The notes: generated from the sequence alone by a model not told the origin. A stretch of DNA of 64,000 nt from Primorskyibacter flagellatus (GCF_014638275.1 NZ_BMFJ01000001.1:1786338-1850337), one strand, 5' to 3'; positions 41,586 to 49,716 are shown, numbered from the stretch's first letter. Numbers and translations are program-made.

Positions 41586-41824
41586 TGACCCGCCCCGACC
41601 CCTACGCCCGCAAGCGCGCCATGAAGCGTCAAATCCAGATCGTCGGCTATCAGTGGATCGGCAGAGGTCGGGAGAAGCGGCTCTACGGCCCCGATCACGC
41701 CGTCCTCAGCAAGATGAACCGTTTCGGCAAGCTGTTGACGGCAGCAAACGAACAGGCCGCACGAATGTCAGGTAACCGTCGCCTTTACCGCAACCACAAG
41801 ACCCCCGCCGGATCGCAGGAGTAG
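41585..41824 (+). CDS. Small basic phage protein
   Basis: This gene encodes 79 residues with a high content of Arg/Lys (RPDPYARKRAMKRQIQIVGY). It overlaps the HAD gene by one base and ends four bases before the next start. Possibly nucleic-acid binding; no family. Confidence 0.55.
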   Translation: MTRPDPYARKRAMKRQIQIVGYQWIGRGREKRLYGPDHAVLSKMNRFGKLLTAANEQAARMSGNRRLYRNHKTPAGSQE

Positions 41825-41827
41825 ACC

Positions 41828-42070
41828 ATGGGAGCGCACGTCACGCCGCTGTTCATCAAGGAGGAGGATGTAGCCAAGCTGCTAGGCCACAACATCACCT
41901 GGCTCCGGCAGCGTGCGGCTCTGCTGGAAGAAAGCTACGGCCTTCCCAAGATAGACCCGGCGACCCAACTCAGGCATCGTGAGGCGGTCGAGGTCTGGGC
42001 GAGGAAGCGAAACATCCGTCACGCCGAAGACCTCGCTGGCAAAAGAGGAGTGAACTTCGATGCAATATGA
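41828..42070 (+). CDS. Excisionase-like HTH protein, putative
   Basis: This gene encodes 80 residues. LFIKEEDVAKLLGHNITWLR is a winged/MerR-like helix-turn-helix start as in excisionases and AlpA-type proteins, followed by a short basic part. It directly precedes the integrase and overlaps it by 11 bases. Recombination directionality factors are commonly encoded here, so it is the best xis candidate in the window. Confidence 0.62.
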   Translation: MGAHVTPLFIKEEDVAKLLGHNITWLRQRAALLEESYGLPKIDPATQLRHREAVEVWARKRNIRHAEDLAGKRGVNFDAI

Positions 42071-43247
42071 GCCGTCCCTATGGGACGATAGCGACCCCGG
42101 ATACGCGCCGGGGATGAAGCACCGGAAGGACAGGGGAACCTACTTCTGGACCCCGCCGAAGAAGTACAAGGAAGCGGGATACATCATCAAGACCGTCCCT
42201 CTGGATCAATCCTCGCATGAGGCGCGCGCCGCCAAGTGCCGGGAGCTCACCCGCGAGATGCTGGAATGGTACAAGGGCCAGACTGCCGGCCGCCAGGCGG
42301 GGACATGGGGCTACGTCATCGGCCGCTATCTCGCCGACGATTTCAGCGCGATCTGGGATGTCCGCCCGCAGACCAGAGCCGACTACCGGAAGGAACTCGG
42401 TCTGGTGGAGGCCGTGATCGGCGATGTCCGGGTTCTCGACACCGACTACGAGATGCTGGCGACCATCAAGAAGGCGATGGAGACCAAGGGACGATCGACA
42501 CACTACATCAAGAAGTGGTTCACCCATTTCAGACTGGCGGTTTCCCATGGGATCAAGATCGGCGAGCCGGGGTGCCGGGAGGTCAAGGCGGTCAGGTCGG
42601 AGATGCGGATCAAGAACCCGCCGCGGCGCTCCAAATTCATCACCTTCGAGCAGGTCGACAAGATCGTCGCGGAGGCCGACGCCCGCGGATGGCACCAGCT
42701 ATCCCTGTCTGTCCTGATCCGGTTCGAGTACATGCTTCGCGGAGTCGATGTCTACGGGGACTGGTCGCCGGCGGAGAACCGCGAGGGCGGCATCAGGCAT
42801 GGCGATCTCCTCTGGGATGGCGGGCTCACCTGGGAGATGTTCGACAAGGACATCACGCAGTTCGAGAAGGTCATCAGCAAGACCCGCGACAGCCTGCCCG
42901 AGCCCTACGTGTTCGCGCTGATCCCTTCGATCAGAGAGCGCCTGCTGAGGATCCCCGAGGATCAGCGGATTGGCCCGGTCATCGTGATGGAGGACGGTCT
43001 CCCGCCGCGCTACGGCCGCATGTCCCACCAGTTCCGGAGGGTCAGGCACCACCTCAAACTCCCGGACTACCTACAGATCAGGGACACCCGATCCGGCGGC
43101 ATCACAGAAGCCAAGCAGATGGTCGACGGGTTCGCGCTCAGGGATGCGGCGCAGCACACCCAGATCACGACCACCGACACATACGTTAGAGGTCGGTCGG
43201 AGACCGCAAACAACGTCGTCCAGATGCGGCAGAAAGCGAGGAAGTGA
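42060..43247 (+). CDS. int: Tyrosine integrase
   Basis: This gene encodes 395 residues, the normal length of lambda-type integrases. An N-terminal arm-binding region and core-binding domain (about 1-190) precede the catalytic domain. The Arg I box is near 227 (EYMLRGVD), the box II region reads IRDTRSGGITEA near 340, and TDTYVRG places the nucleophile Tyr at 375. The His of the usual HxxR in box II appears replaced by Asp in this reading. The gene ends 20 bases before a tRNA-Leu and its presumed attachment site. Confidence 0.92.
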   Translation: MQYEPSLWDDSDPGYAPGMKHRKDRGTYFWTPPKKYKEAGYIIKTVPLDQSSHEARAAKCRELTREMLEWYKGQTAGRQAGTWGYVIGRYLADDFSAIWDVRPQTRADYRKELGLVEAVIGDVRVLDTDYEMLATIKKAMETKGRSTHYIKKWFTHFRLAVSHGIKIGEPGCREVKAVRSEMRIKNPPRRSKFITFEQVDKIVAEADARGWHQLSLSVLIRFEYMLRGVDVYGDWSPAENREGGIRHGDLLWDGGLTWEMFDKDITQFEKVISKTRDSLPEPYVFALIPSIRERLLRIPEDQRIGPVIVMEDGLPPRYGRMSHQFRRVRHHLKLPDYLQIRDTRSGGITEAKQMVDGFALRDAAQHTQITTTDTYVRGRSETANNVVQMRQKARK

Positions 43248-43266
43248 TGTACCTCGATGTACATCA

Positions 43267-43350
43267 TGGTACGGACGGCGGGACTCGAACCCGCACTCCA
43301 GGGGAAGGCGATTTTAAGTCGCCCGCGTCTACCGATTCCGCCACGTCCGC
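43267..43350 (-). tRNA. tRNA-Leu (anticodon UAA), complete
   Basis: A full class II tRNA folds on the minus strand: acceptor GCGGACG with CGTCCGT, D-stem GCG/CGC, anticodon stem GGCGA/TCGCC around loop CTTAAAA (anticodon TAA), a short variable arm, T-arm GCGGG-TTCGAGT-CCCGC and encoded CCA. The first pair is G1-U72, a wobble. It lies between the integrase and three arm-like repeats, apparently inside the prophage. Confidence 0.93.
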
Positions 43351-43359
43351 GAACAAGAC

Positions 43360-43388
43360 GAGTACCGCGTGAGTACCCGATGAGTACC
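43360..43388. repeat. Three GAGTACC direct repeats, 11-base period
   Basis: GAGTACC occurs at 43360-43366, 43371-43377 and 43382-43388, exactly 11 bases apart. Tandem sites one helical turn apart next to an integrase gene and a tRNA-type core are typical of arm-type integrase binding sites. Confidence 0.85.
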
Positions 43389-43436
43389 GCTTTCAGAAAT
43401 TTCCTTTTCCACCAATAGCATGGACCACATGCCAAC

Positions 43437-43478
43437 GGGATTTTAAGTCCCCTGTGTCTACCATTCCACCACGCGGGC
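43437..43478 (-). pseudogene. 5' part of a second tRNA-Leu(UAA); presumed prophage junction
   Basis: The minus strand gives an acceptor 5' strand GCCCGCG, a D-arm with GTG/CAC, and an anticodon arm GGGGA-CTTAAAA-TCCC. The sequence then departs from a tRNA: the next base breaks the anticodon stem and there is no T-arm or acceptor 3' strand within 90 bases. It shares the 11-mer GACTTAAAATC with the complete tRNA nearby. It is best read as the host tRNA cut by prophage integration in the anticodon loop. Confidence 0.75.
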
Positions 43479-43545
43479 ACGCGGTGGTGCGGACCTTATC
43501 CCTCCTGATGACGCTCCGGAAGCCCGCCGGCTCGGTGCCTTAGCG

Positions 43546-44118
43546 TCACAACTTCTGTCCCTGGCGCGGAATCTGATCTTCGGGAATCAGGTGGCCACGT
43601 TCGGGCAGCCAGGGGTGGCGGGCAAGAACCTCGCGCAGGGCCGCCTGGCCCTCCGCGATCTCTCCCATGCCAAGCAGGGTCAGGGCGCGCCCCGCGGCAG
43701 CTGCGACATGATCGGGCGACAGGGCGATCGCGCGGTCGAGATCGTCCAGGGCAACGCCATAGTCGCCGCGGATGAAGTTCACGAAGGCGCGCTGGTTGTA
43801 ACCCTCTGCATAGGCGGGGCAATAGGCGGTGAGCCGGTCGAAGGCATCCAGCGCCTCGGTGAAATTGTAGGAGGCACGCGCCGTCATCCCCCGGTCCAGA
43901 AGCGCCTGAGCCTGGTCGTCCGGGGCCGAGGACCAGATTTCCCACATCCGGTTTGTCAGGGCGCGGCCTTCCATCTCGGTCCCCGCAGCGCGGGCTTGAG
44001 CCAGCAGATTGCGGATTTCCGGGCCGGTGTCCGGCGACGGCGGACAATCGGCCAGAACCGGAGCAGCCAGAACCGGGGCGGACAGGAGAAGGGCGATCAG
44101 GACAGGTGCGCGGCGCAT
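43546..44118 (-). CDS. Secreted TPR-repeat protein
   Basis: This gene encodes 190 residues from ATG 44118. A signal peptide (RRAPVLIALLLSAPVLAAPVLA) precedes a mature protein with at least two TPR-like helix pairs (ASYNFTEALDAFDRLTAYCP and FIRGDYGVALDDLDRAIALS). It is the first host gene after the prophage junction. TPR proteins of this size act as periplasmic scaffolds; the partner is unknown. Confidence 0.82.
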   Translation of the reverse strand: MRRAPVLIALLLSAPVLAAPVLADCPPSPDTGPEIRNLLAQARAAGTEMEGRALTNRMWEIWSSAPDDQAQALLDRGMTARASYNFTEALDAFDRLTAYCPAYAEGYNQRAFVNFIRGDYGVALDDLDRAIALSPDHVAAAAGRALTLLGMGEIAEGQAALREVLARHPWLPERGHLIPEDQIPRQGQKL

Positions 44119-44237
44119 GGGACAAGGCTGGACCCGCCCGCGCATCAAATCAAGCGGCGCTGTGCCGCGCGGCATCACAGGAGCGCGATCCCCGCGATCA
44201 GCTTGACCTTCCCGCGCAGGCGCAGCAGCGTTGGCGC

Positions 44238-44978
44238 ATGTTTCCGTTGCGCGATCACAACCCCTCAGGGCGACGGCCCTATGTCACCTGGCTGCTGATC
44301 GTGGTCAATGTGGCGGTCTTCATCTCCTACGCCGGGATGGATCCACGGGCGCTGGATGCCTTCTTCGACAACTACGCCCTGTTCCCGGCGCGGGTAACGT
44401 CGGGGGAGGGCTTTGGCGGCATCCTCACGTCCATGTTCCTGCACGGCGGATTCATGCACATTGCCGGCAACATGCTGTTCCTGTGGATTTTCGGCGACAA
44501 CATGGAGGACAAGCTCGGCCATCTCGGATTCCTGGGCTTCTACCTCGCGTCCGGAGTTGCGGCAGCGGTTGCGCAGATCCTGGCGGACCCGTCCTCCGGT
44601 GTGCCGATGGTCGGCGCTTCGGGGGCCATCGCGGGAGTGATGGGGGGCTACCTGCTGCTCTTCCCGAAGGCGCGGGTCGATATCCTGTTCATCTTCATCG
44701 TGTTCTTCAAGGTCTTCCCGGTCCCGGCCTGGGTGATGCTCGGCATCTGGTTCGGGCTGCAGTTCTTCAGCGGTCTCACCGCCGACCTGACGGCGGGCGG
44801 GGTGGCCTACTGGGCGCATGCGGGCGGGTTCATCGCCGGCTTCCTGCTGACGGTACCGGTGTTCCGGCGGCTCGGTGGGACGGCGTTCTGGAACCGCACA
44901 CACGGACATCCGGACCATCCGCCGGCGCAGTACCAGTTCTCCCGATCCAACGTGCCAACCGTGAGACGCCGCCGATGA
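44238..44978 (+). CDS. Rhomboid family intramembrane serine protease
   Basis: This gene encodes 246 residues with six or more membrane segments. GASGAIAG places the catalytic Ser at 128 and YWAHAGGF the His at 194. FLHGGFMHIAGNMLFLWIFG carries the HxxxN oxyanion motif. Rhomboids cleave membrane proteins within the bilayer. The ATG at 44238 starts MFPLRDHNPS, the usual beginning in Rhodobacterales. It overlaps the GFA gene by four bases. Confidence 0.92.
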   Translation: MFPLRDHNPSGRRPYVTWLLIVVNVAVFISYAGMDPRALDAFFDNYALFPARVTSGEGFGGILTSMFLHGGFMHIAGNMLFLWIFGDNMEDKLGHLGFLGFYLASGVAAAVAQILADPSSGVPMVGASGAIAGVMGGYLLLFPKARVDILFIFIVFFKVFPVPAWVMLGIWFGLQFFSGLTADLTAGGVAYWAHAGGFIAGFLLTVPVFRRLGGTAFWNRTHGHPDHPPAQYQFSRSNVPTVRRRR

Positions 44979-45337
44979 GCGGGGAAAAGCGGCTCAGCTG
45001 CCATTGCGGCGCGGTGGAACTGACCGTGCGGCTGGCCGACGGGCTGTTCGGGGCGCGGCGCTGCAACTGCTCCTTCTGCCGGCGACGCGGCGCGGTCACC
45101 GTCACTGCCGCTCCGGGCGGGATCGAGGTGACACGCGGGGCCGACAACCTCACGCTCTACCAGTGGGGATCGCTGTCGGCGCAGCACTACTTCTGCCGGA
45201 CCTGCGGCATCTACACCCATCACCGCCGGCGCGGGGATTCCGAAGAATGGGCGGTGAACATGGGCGCGCTGGAAGATGTCGATCCCTCCGACCACGGCCC
45301 CTTCCCGTGGTTTCCGGGCCGCGACGTCCCGCTCTGA
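44975..45337 (+). CDS. GFA family (glutathione-dependent formaldehyde-activating-like) protein
   Basis: This gene encodes 120 residues, the normal size for the family. Zinc ligands are seen in CHCGAVEL, CNCSFCRRRG and FCRTCGIYTHH. Family members include Gfa and centromere protein V; most are of unknown substrate. ATGA overlap with the rhomboid gene suggests cotranscription. Confidence 0.88.
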   Translation: MSGEKRLSCHCGAVELTVRLADGLFGARRCNCSFCRRRGAVTVTAAPGGIEVTRGADNLTLYQWGSLSAQHYFCRTCGIYTHHRRRGDSEEWAVNMGALEDVDPSDHGPFPWFPGRDVPL

Positions 45338-45345
45338 CGCGCGCT

Positions 45346-45404
45346 TTCATCTTGCCTGAAATATCCTGGGGAGCCGCCCGGAGGGCGGCGGGGCAACGCC
45401 CCTT
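45346..45404 (+). repeat. Dual-hairpin intergenic repeat, copy 1
   Basis: A 26-base block (TTCATCTTGCC, then TGAAATATCCTGGGG) is followed by hairpin GCCGCCC-GGA-GGGCGGC and hairpin GGGGC-AAC-GCCCC and a short TT. It lies between two convergent genes. A second copy at 61739 has the same block and loops but a different first stem. Confidence 0.85.
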
Positions 45405-45415
45405 CCCCGGCGGGC

Positions 45416-46204
45416 TCAGCGGTTGCGGATGACCTTGGAGAACTGATCGAAGATGACTTCGTTCGATCCGATGATCTCACCGCTCGACAGGATGTCCTCC
45501 CCCGGGACCAGCGGTTCGACGAAGCCGCCCGCCTCGCGCAGGATGACGATCCCGGCGGCCATGTCCCAGGCGTTCAGGCGGCGTTCCCAGAAACCTTCGT
45601 AGCGGCCCGCCGCCACGTAGGCGAGATCGAGCGCGGCAGAACCGAAACGCCGCACCCCGGCGCAGGCGGGCATGAGCCGCGCGAGGTCCTGCAGGGTCGC
45701 GGGCAGGTCCGACCGGCCGCCGAAGGGCACGCCGGTGGCAAAGATCGACTCGATCATACGGCCGCGGCCCGAGACCCGGATCCGTGTCTCGTTCATCCAG
45801 GCGCCCTCGCCCTTTTCGGCAAAGAACATCTCGTCCTTGGCGGGGTCGTAGATCACCCCGGCGATAATCTGGCCCTTGTGTTCCAGCGCGATGGAGACCG
45901 CCCAGTGCGGCAGCCCGTGCAGGAAGTTCGTCGTGCCGTCCAGCGGATCGACGATCCAGCGGCGGGTCGGATCCGATCCGGTCTCCGCGCCGCCCTCTTC
46001 GCCGACCCAGCCGTAGGTCGGGCGGGCGTCCATCAGTTCCGACTTGATGATCTCTTCTGCGGCGACATCCGCTCGGGATACGAAATCGCCGGCGCCCTTC
46101 ATGGAGACCTGCAGGTTCTCGACCTCGCGGAAGTCCTTCACCAGCGACCGGCCCGCCTTGCGGGCGGCCTTCTTCATGATGTTCATATTTGCGCTGAGCG
46201 ACAT
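45416..46204 (-). CDS. suhB: Inositol-1-monophosphatase family (SuhB)
   Basis: This gene encodes 262 residues. Metal and substrate motifs are WVGEEGG (about 66-72), WIVDPLDGTTNF (83-94, with Asp 86 and 89) and LNAWDMAAG near 211. This is the standard length and order of the bacterial SuhB-like family, which hydrolyses inositol phosphate and in enterobacteria also joins transcription complexes. The start is MSLSANMNIMKKAARKAGR. Confidence 0.92.
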   Translation of the reverse strand: MSLSANMNIMKKAARKAGRSLVKDFREVENLQVSMKGAGDFVSRADVAAEEIIKSELMDARPTYGWVGEEGGAETGSDPTRRWIVDPLDGTTNFLHGLPHWAVSIALEHKGQIIAGVIYDPAKDEMFFAEKGEGAWMNETRIRVSGRGRMIESIFATGVPFGGRSDLPATLQDLARLMPACAGVRRFGSAALDLAYVAAGRYEGFWERRLNAWDMAAGIVILREAGGFVEPLVPGEDILSSGEIIGSNEVIFDQFSKVIRNR

Positions 46205-46549
46205 GGCGGGGCTCCTGATGACAGGTGGCGCGTATAGACACTGCAGGATGAGTTGTGAAGGGGGGCGGTGAACGGGCAGGCCCGCGGCCGTGAGTTCACC
46301 CTGCCTCCCGCACTCCGATCAATGCATTTCCGAACGGCTCCCATACGAATTTGGAAGATCGCCCGGCGCGCCTCAGGCTGCTACCCATCCTGTCAGGCAG
46401 AAGAGCGCGGAAAAGACCGCGGATGCCTTTCATCTCTGCTCCGACCGGATGCCGTTTCCGAAAGTTCCCGGCATTCCAACTACATGCACATGATGCGTGG
46501 CCATCCCCGATCGGCCCCGGTCCGGAGTGTTTTGTTTTGAGGAAAGCAA
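46205..46549. other. Intergenic gap, nothing recognised
   Basis: These 345 bases between the divergent suhB and VPLPA-CTERM genes hold no convincing gene or tRNA. The gap must contain both promoters. A GAGGAAAGC ribosome site ends it. Conserved small RNAs are known upstream of suhB in alphaproteobacteria, but I cannot see the pattern by eye. Confidence 0.5.
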
Positions 46550-47203
46550 ATGAAGTATCTGTTCCCCCTGCTGGCCCTCGGCCTCACCGCCGCTCCGGCC
46601 CACGCCGCCAGCGTTTCGACGACGGACATCATCGCCACACCCGATTTCAGCTACGGGTTCGAGGATCTGCCGCAGTCCTCCGCCTTCGGGTCCGTCGTCA
46701 TCAGCGGCAATATCACCGTGATGCAGGTCCTTGGCGATCCGAATGGCATCTGGACCAGCTTCCCCTTCCCCGGACAGGAGGGCAGCCGGTCATGGTATCC
46801 GATCGGCGGCGATCTGGGCTATACGGTCATCAAGACGACCGACGGCGCGGACCTCAGCGCGTTCGGCTTCCTGTCGGGTAACGGAGAGGCGCTTGGCACC
46901 GTCCGGACCGCGCATTACAGCCTGCGCCGCGACGGGGTTGAGGTCGCCTCGGGCAGTTACGCCAATTCGGCGGAGATGAGCTATATCGGCTTTTCGGACG
47001 CGATCTTTGACGAGATCTACCTGATGAGCACCTCGGGCCCGACCGACAGTTTTTCTTTCTTCGGGGACCGGACGCGCAACACGCTGGCCATCGACGCCAT
47101 CGAGATGAAGCTGGCCGATGCTCCGGCGGTTCCGCTACCGGCGGGCGGTCTGCTCCTGCTGTCGGGCCTCGCCGCGGCGGGGCTGCTGCGCCGCCGGGGC
47201 TGA
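46550..47203 (+). CDS. VPLPA-CTERM sorting domain protein
   Basis: This gene encodes 217 residues. A signal peptide (KYLFPLLALGLTAAPAHA) is followed by a beta-rich secreted body, and the C-terminus has VPLPAGG, a hydrophobic helix and RRRG, the VPLPA variant of PEP-CTERM signals processed by an exosortase in Rhodobacterales. The mature protein is probably surface-bound or in the extracellular matrix. No exosortase gene is in the window. Confidence 0.9.
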   Translation: MKYLFPLLALGLTAAPAHAASVSTTDIIATPDFSYGFEDLPQSSAFGSVVISGNITVMQVLGDPNGIWTSFPFPGQEGSRSWYPIGGDLGYTVIKTTDGADLSAFGFLSGNGEALGTVRTAHYSLRRDGVEVASGSYANSAEMSYIGFSDAIFDEIYLMSTSGPTDSFSFFGDRTRNTLAIDAIEMKLADAPAVPLPAGGLLLLSGLAAAGLLRRRG

Positions 47204-47384
47204 GTCCGCCCCGACACGGTCGGTCTGCGGGTGGCACACCGCCCGCGCCGACCTATGACATGCGCCGGTCCCCGGCTCCGGCGCATGTCGGCCAAACCGG
47301 GACACCAGAGGTCATGGCAGGCGCTTGCCCCCAAAGGGAACTTGGCAGAAAATTTCCCTGCCTGGGCCACCGAACGGGGACGTC

Positions 47385-47675
47385 ATGCTGTACATGGTTA
47401 TCGAACATTTCCAGGGGAGTGATCCCCTGCCCGTCTACCGGCGGCTCCGCGACGCCGGACGTGACCTGCCTGACGGGTTGCGTTACGTGGACAGCTGGAT
47501 GGAGGTTGGCCTTGGCCGCTGCTTTCAGCTGATGGAGACCGACGATCCGGCCCTGTTTCAGACCTGGGCACTGCACAGGACAGGCTGCGGGGTGACCTTC
47601 GAGGTCGTTCCAGTCATAACTTCGGCCCGAACCCAGGCCGCTGTCGCGCCGCTGCGGTCGGCGAACCGGACCTAA
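47385..47675 (+). CDS. DUF3303-like small protein
   Basis: This gene encodes 96 residues from ATG 47385 (MLYMVIEHFQGSDPLPVYRR). The ending of the first strand (MVIEHF) and the following RLRDAGRDLPDGLRYVDSWM match the small ferredoxin-like DUF3303 proteins. LMETDDPALFQTWALHRTG follows as in the family. Function unknown; the fold resembles dimeric alpha/beta barrels. Confidence 0.75.
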   Translation: MLYMVIEHFQGSDPLPVYRRLRDAGRDLPDGLRYVDSWMEVGLGRCFQLMETDDPALFQTWALHRTGCGVTFEVVPVITSARTQAAVAPLRSANRT

Positions 47676-47684
47676 CAGCATCCG

Positions 47685-48686
47685 TTAACGGCAGCCTTCC
47701 CACCCCCCGTGCGCAAGCAGACGGGCGACGTCTTGCGTGAATCGCGGGGACGTCCAGTAATCCGTGTCGGGGATCAGCGACTGCGCCGGGCTTGCGAAGG
47801 GCCAGGGGAAGGCTCCGGCAGCGGAGAGCGCGTATGCACCTTCGGCGAGGCAGAGTTCCTGTTCGTCGGGTGAGCAGGTATTTTCGCAATGGACCAGAAG
47901 CGGGCGCAGGGCGGGCAGGTCGCGGGCGGCGGCGGCCAGCGCCTGCCGCCCTTCCGATGTGGCGGGCACGGCGAGGTTGCCGGAGGGCAGCGGGTACTGG
48001 CCAATCGCGGCGAACCGGTTCGACGCGCTGCGAAGAGATGCGACGTAGTCCGCCGCCGTGTCCCTCGAGACCGCCGCGGCAGGCGGGACAGGCATGCTCT
48101 GCCCCCGCTGCGACAGCAGGATCAGCGCCATGCCGAGCAGGTCCCGCCCCGGCAGGCCGAAGGCTTCGGGCGCGGCGTTGACCACGTCGGCGACCGGGCG
48201 CGCATCGCCCCGGGCAAGCAGCCAGTGGAGCACGCGCCAGGCCGGGCGGATCTCTCCGTTTCGGGCGAGGGTCCGGGCGGCGGCGGCAAGGTTCCCGCGT
48301 TCGTCCCGCATCGGGGTCGCGGCCATCAGGGCGGCGGCAAGGTCGCTCTCCTTGGCGGCAGACACCAGCCAGTCCCGGCCCGAGAGCCCGACCGGTTCGC
48401 GCAGCAGATCGATCCGGGCGCGGCGGTCCATGCTTGCGGTCACCGTTTCGGCGAGGTGCGGGGTGGCGGCGATACGGGACAGCAGGATACGGGCCGGGAT
48501 ACTGCCCGCGCGGGACAGGTCGGCGAACTGGTCGAGAGCGGCGCGGTCGTCCCCCGCCAGCCACGCCGCCCGCGCCGCGAGGAAGGCCGGATCATCGACG
48601 CCGGGCACCTGTTGCGCCGCGACGGTCACCGGGATCGCGCCAAGAGCGAAAGCCAGACCAAGACACCAGATAACCAACCGTTTCAT
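47685..48686 (-). CDS. Secreted protein, hypothetical
   Basis: This gene encodes 333 residues. A signal peptide (LVIWCLGLAFALGAIPVTVAA) is followed by an Ala/Leu-rich helical protein resembling Sel1/TPR-type repeat solenoids in its first two thirds (FLAARAAWLAGDDRAALDQF). The C-terminal part has Cys in CENTCSPDEQELC. No family is recognised; a periplasmic scaffold is possible. Confidence 0.72.
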   Translation of the reverse strand: MKRLVIWCLGLAFALGAIPVTVAAQQVPGVDDPAFLAARAAWLAGDDRAALDQFADLSRAGSIPARILLSRIAATPHLAETVTASMDRRARIDLLREPVGLSGRDWLVSAAKESDLAAALMAATPMRDERGNLAAAARTLARNGEIRPAWRVLHWLLARGDARPVADVVNAAPEAFGLPGRDLLGMALILLSQRGQSMPVPPAAAVSRDTAADYVASLRSASNRFAAIGQYPLPSGNLAVPATSEGRQALAAAARDLPALRPLLVHCENTCSPDEQELCLAEGAYALSAAGAFPWPFASPAQSLIPDTDYWTSPRFTQDVARLLAHGGWEGCR

Positions 48687-48719
48687 GGTCCCCCGGATAC
48701 CAGATGCGCACGCGCCGGA

Positions 48720-49625
48720 CTACCCGCGCTGCAACTTCACCGCCTCCGTCCGGGCAAGCCGAACAAAATGGGCGAGGTAGGGCTTGCCCGCATCCTCGCG
48801 CCGCGACGCTGCGTACATCCTCCGGGTCATGCCTTTGGCCGTCAGCGGACGGGACACCAGTTCGGAACGCGTCCGTTGGCTGTTCAGCACCCAGTCCGGC
48901 AACACCGTCACCCCGCGTCCGGAGGCGACCAGCATCAGGATCATCGGCGTCAGTTCCACCTGGCGCATCGCCGCGGGTTCCACGCCCGCGGGCTGCAGCA
49001 ACAACTTGTAGATGTCGAGCCGGGTGCGGTCGACCGGATAGGTCAGCAGGGTTTCACCGCGGAAATCCTCGGCCTCCACGTAGGATTTGGCAGCCAAGGG
49101 ATGGGACGCGGCGGCGATCATGACCGGGGAATAGTCGAAGAGCGGGGCAAAGACGGCATCATCGTCCTCTTCCGGGTCGGAGGAGATGACAAGGTCGACC
49201 TCTTCCTTCCGAAGCGCGGAAAGCGCGTCAAAGGCCCTTCCCGCCCTGATGTCGACGTCGACATCGGGCCAGGCGCGGCGGAACTGTTCCAGCACCGGGA
49301 ACAGCCAGTCGTAGCAGGCGTGACATTCCATCGCGATGTGCATGCGACCGGCGGAGCCTTCCTCCAGCGCCTCAAACTCGGCCTGGAGGGCGTCGATTTC
49401 CGGCAGGATCTTTTCGGCGAGGCGCAGCATGCGCTGGCCAGCGGCGGACAGCTTCAGCGGCTTGGAGCGACGCACGAAGAGTTCTACCCCCGCCTGATCC
49501 TCCAACCCCTTGATCTGGTGGGACAAGGCGGACTGGGTGATGTGAAGGATGTCAGCGGCGCGCTGCAGTCCGCCCGCATCGTGAATCGCCTTGATGGTGC
49601 GGAGGTGGCGGAACTCGATATGCAT
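48720..49625 (-). CDS. metR: LysR-type regulator MetR
   Basis: This gene encodes 301 residues from ATG 49625. The winged helix-turn-helix is LQRAADILHITQSALSHQIK near residues 19-38, with a LysR effector domain after it (VMIAAASHPLAA, ILMLVASGRGVTVLP). Divergent placement against metF and overall pattern identify MetR, the homocysteine-responsive activator of methionine genes. Two TGAG-N5-CTCA sites lie between the genes. Confidence 0.85.
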   Translation of the reverse strand: MHIEFRHLRTIKAIHDAGGLQRAADILHITQSALSHQIKGLEDQAGVELFVRRSKPLKLSAAGQRMLRLAEKILPEIDALQAEFEALEEGSAGRMHIAMECHACYDWLFPVLEQFRRAWPDVDVDIRAGRAFDALSALRKEEVDLVISSDPEEDDDAVFAPLFDYSPVMIAAASHPLAAKSYVEAEDFRGETLLTYPVDRTRLDIYKLLLQPAGVEPAAMRQVELTPMILMLVASGRGVTVLPDWVLNSQRTRSELVSRPLTAKGMTRRMYAASRREDAGKPYLAHFVRLARTEAVKLQRG

Positions 49626-49628
49626 ATG

Positions 49629-49672
49629 TGAGTTCGTCTCATGATGTTCGTGAATTCTATGAGCTTGTCTCA
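49629..49672. promoter_or_regulatory. Twin MetR-type operator sites
   Basis: TGAGTTCGTCTCA (49629-49641) and TGAGCTTGTCTCA (49660-49672) are 13-base palindromes of form TGAG-N5-CTCA, 31 bases apart in the metR-metF gap. LysR proteins bind paired sites of T-N11-A type at about this spacing. Confidence 0.75.
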
Positions 49673-49716
49673 CATCAGGGGTTTTGCGACAAGAGGGGAA
49701 CACCAAGGGGAATCCT

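Noticed and set aside
43267-43350. Complete tRNA-Leu as the host attachment site itself
   Set aside because: The integrase-type repeats and the broken second tRNA lie beyond it, which puts the junction at about 43,440; the simpler model of a restored tRNA at 43,267 would leave those unexplained.
1-43480. Diversity-generating retroelement
   Set aside because: No reverse transcriptase and no template/variable repeat pair is visible, although the head genes resemble BPP-1; the left end is missing, so it is not excluded for the whole prophage.
47889-49631. 580-codon plus-strand open frame
   Set aside because: It is antisense to the secreted protein and metR genes, His/Arg/Gly-rich, with no recognisable domains.
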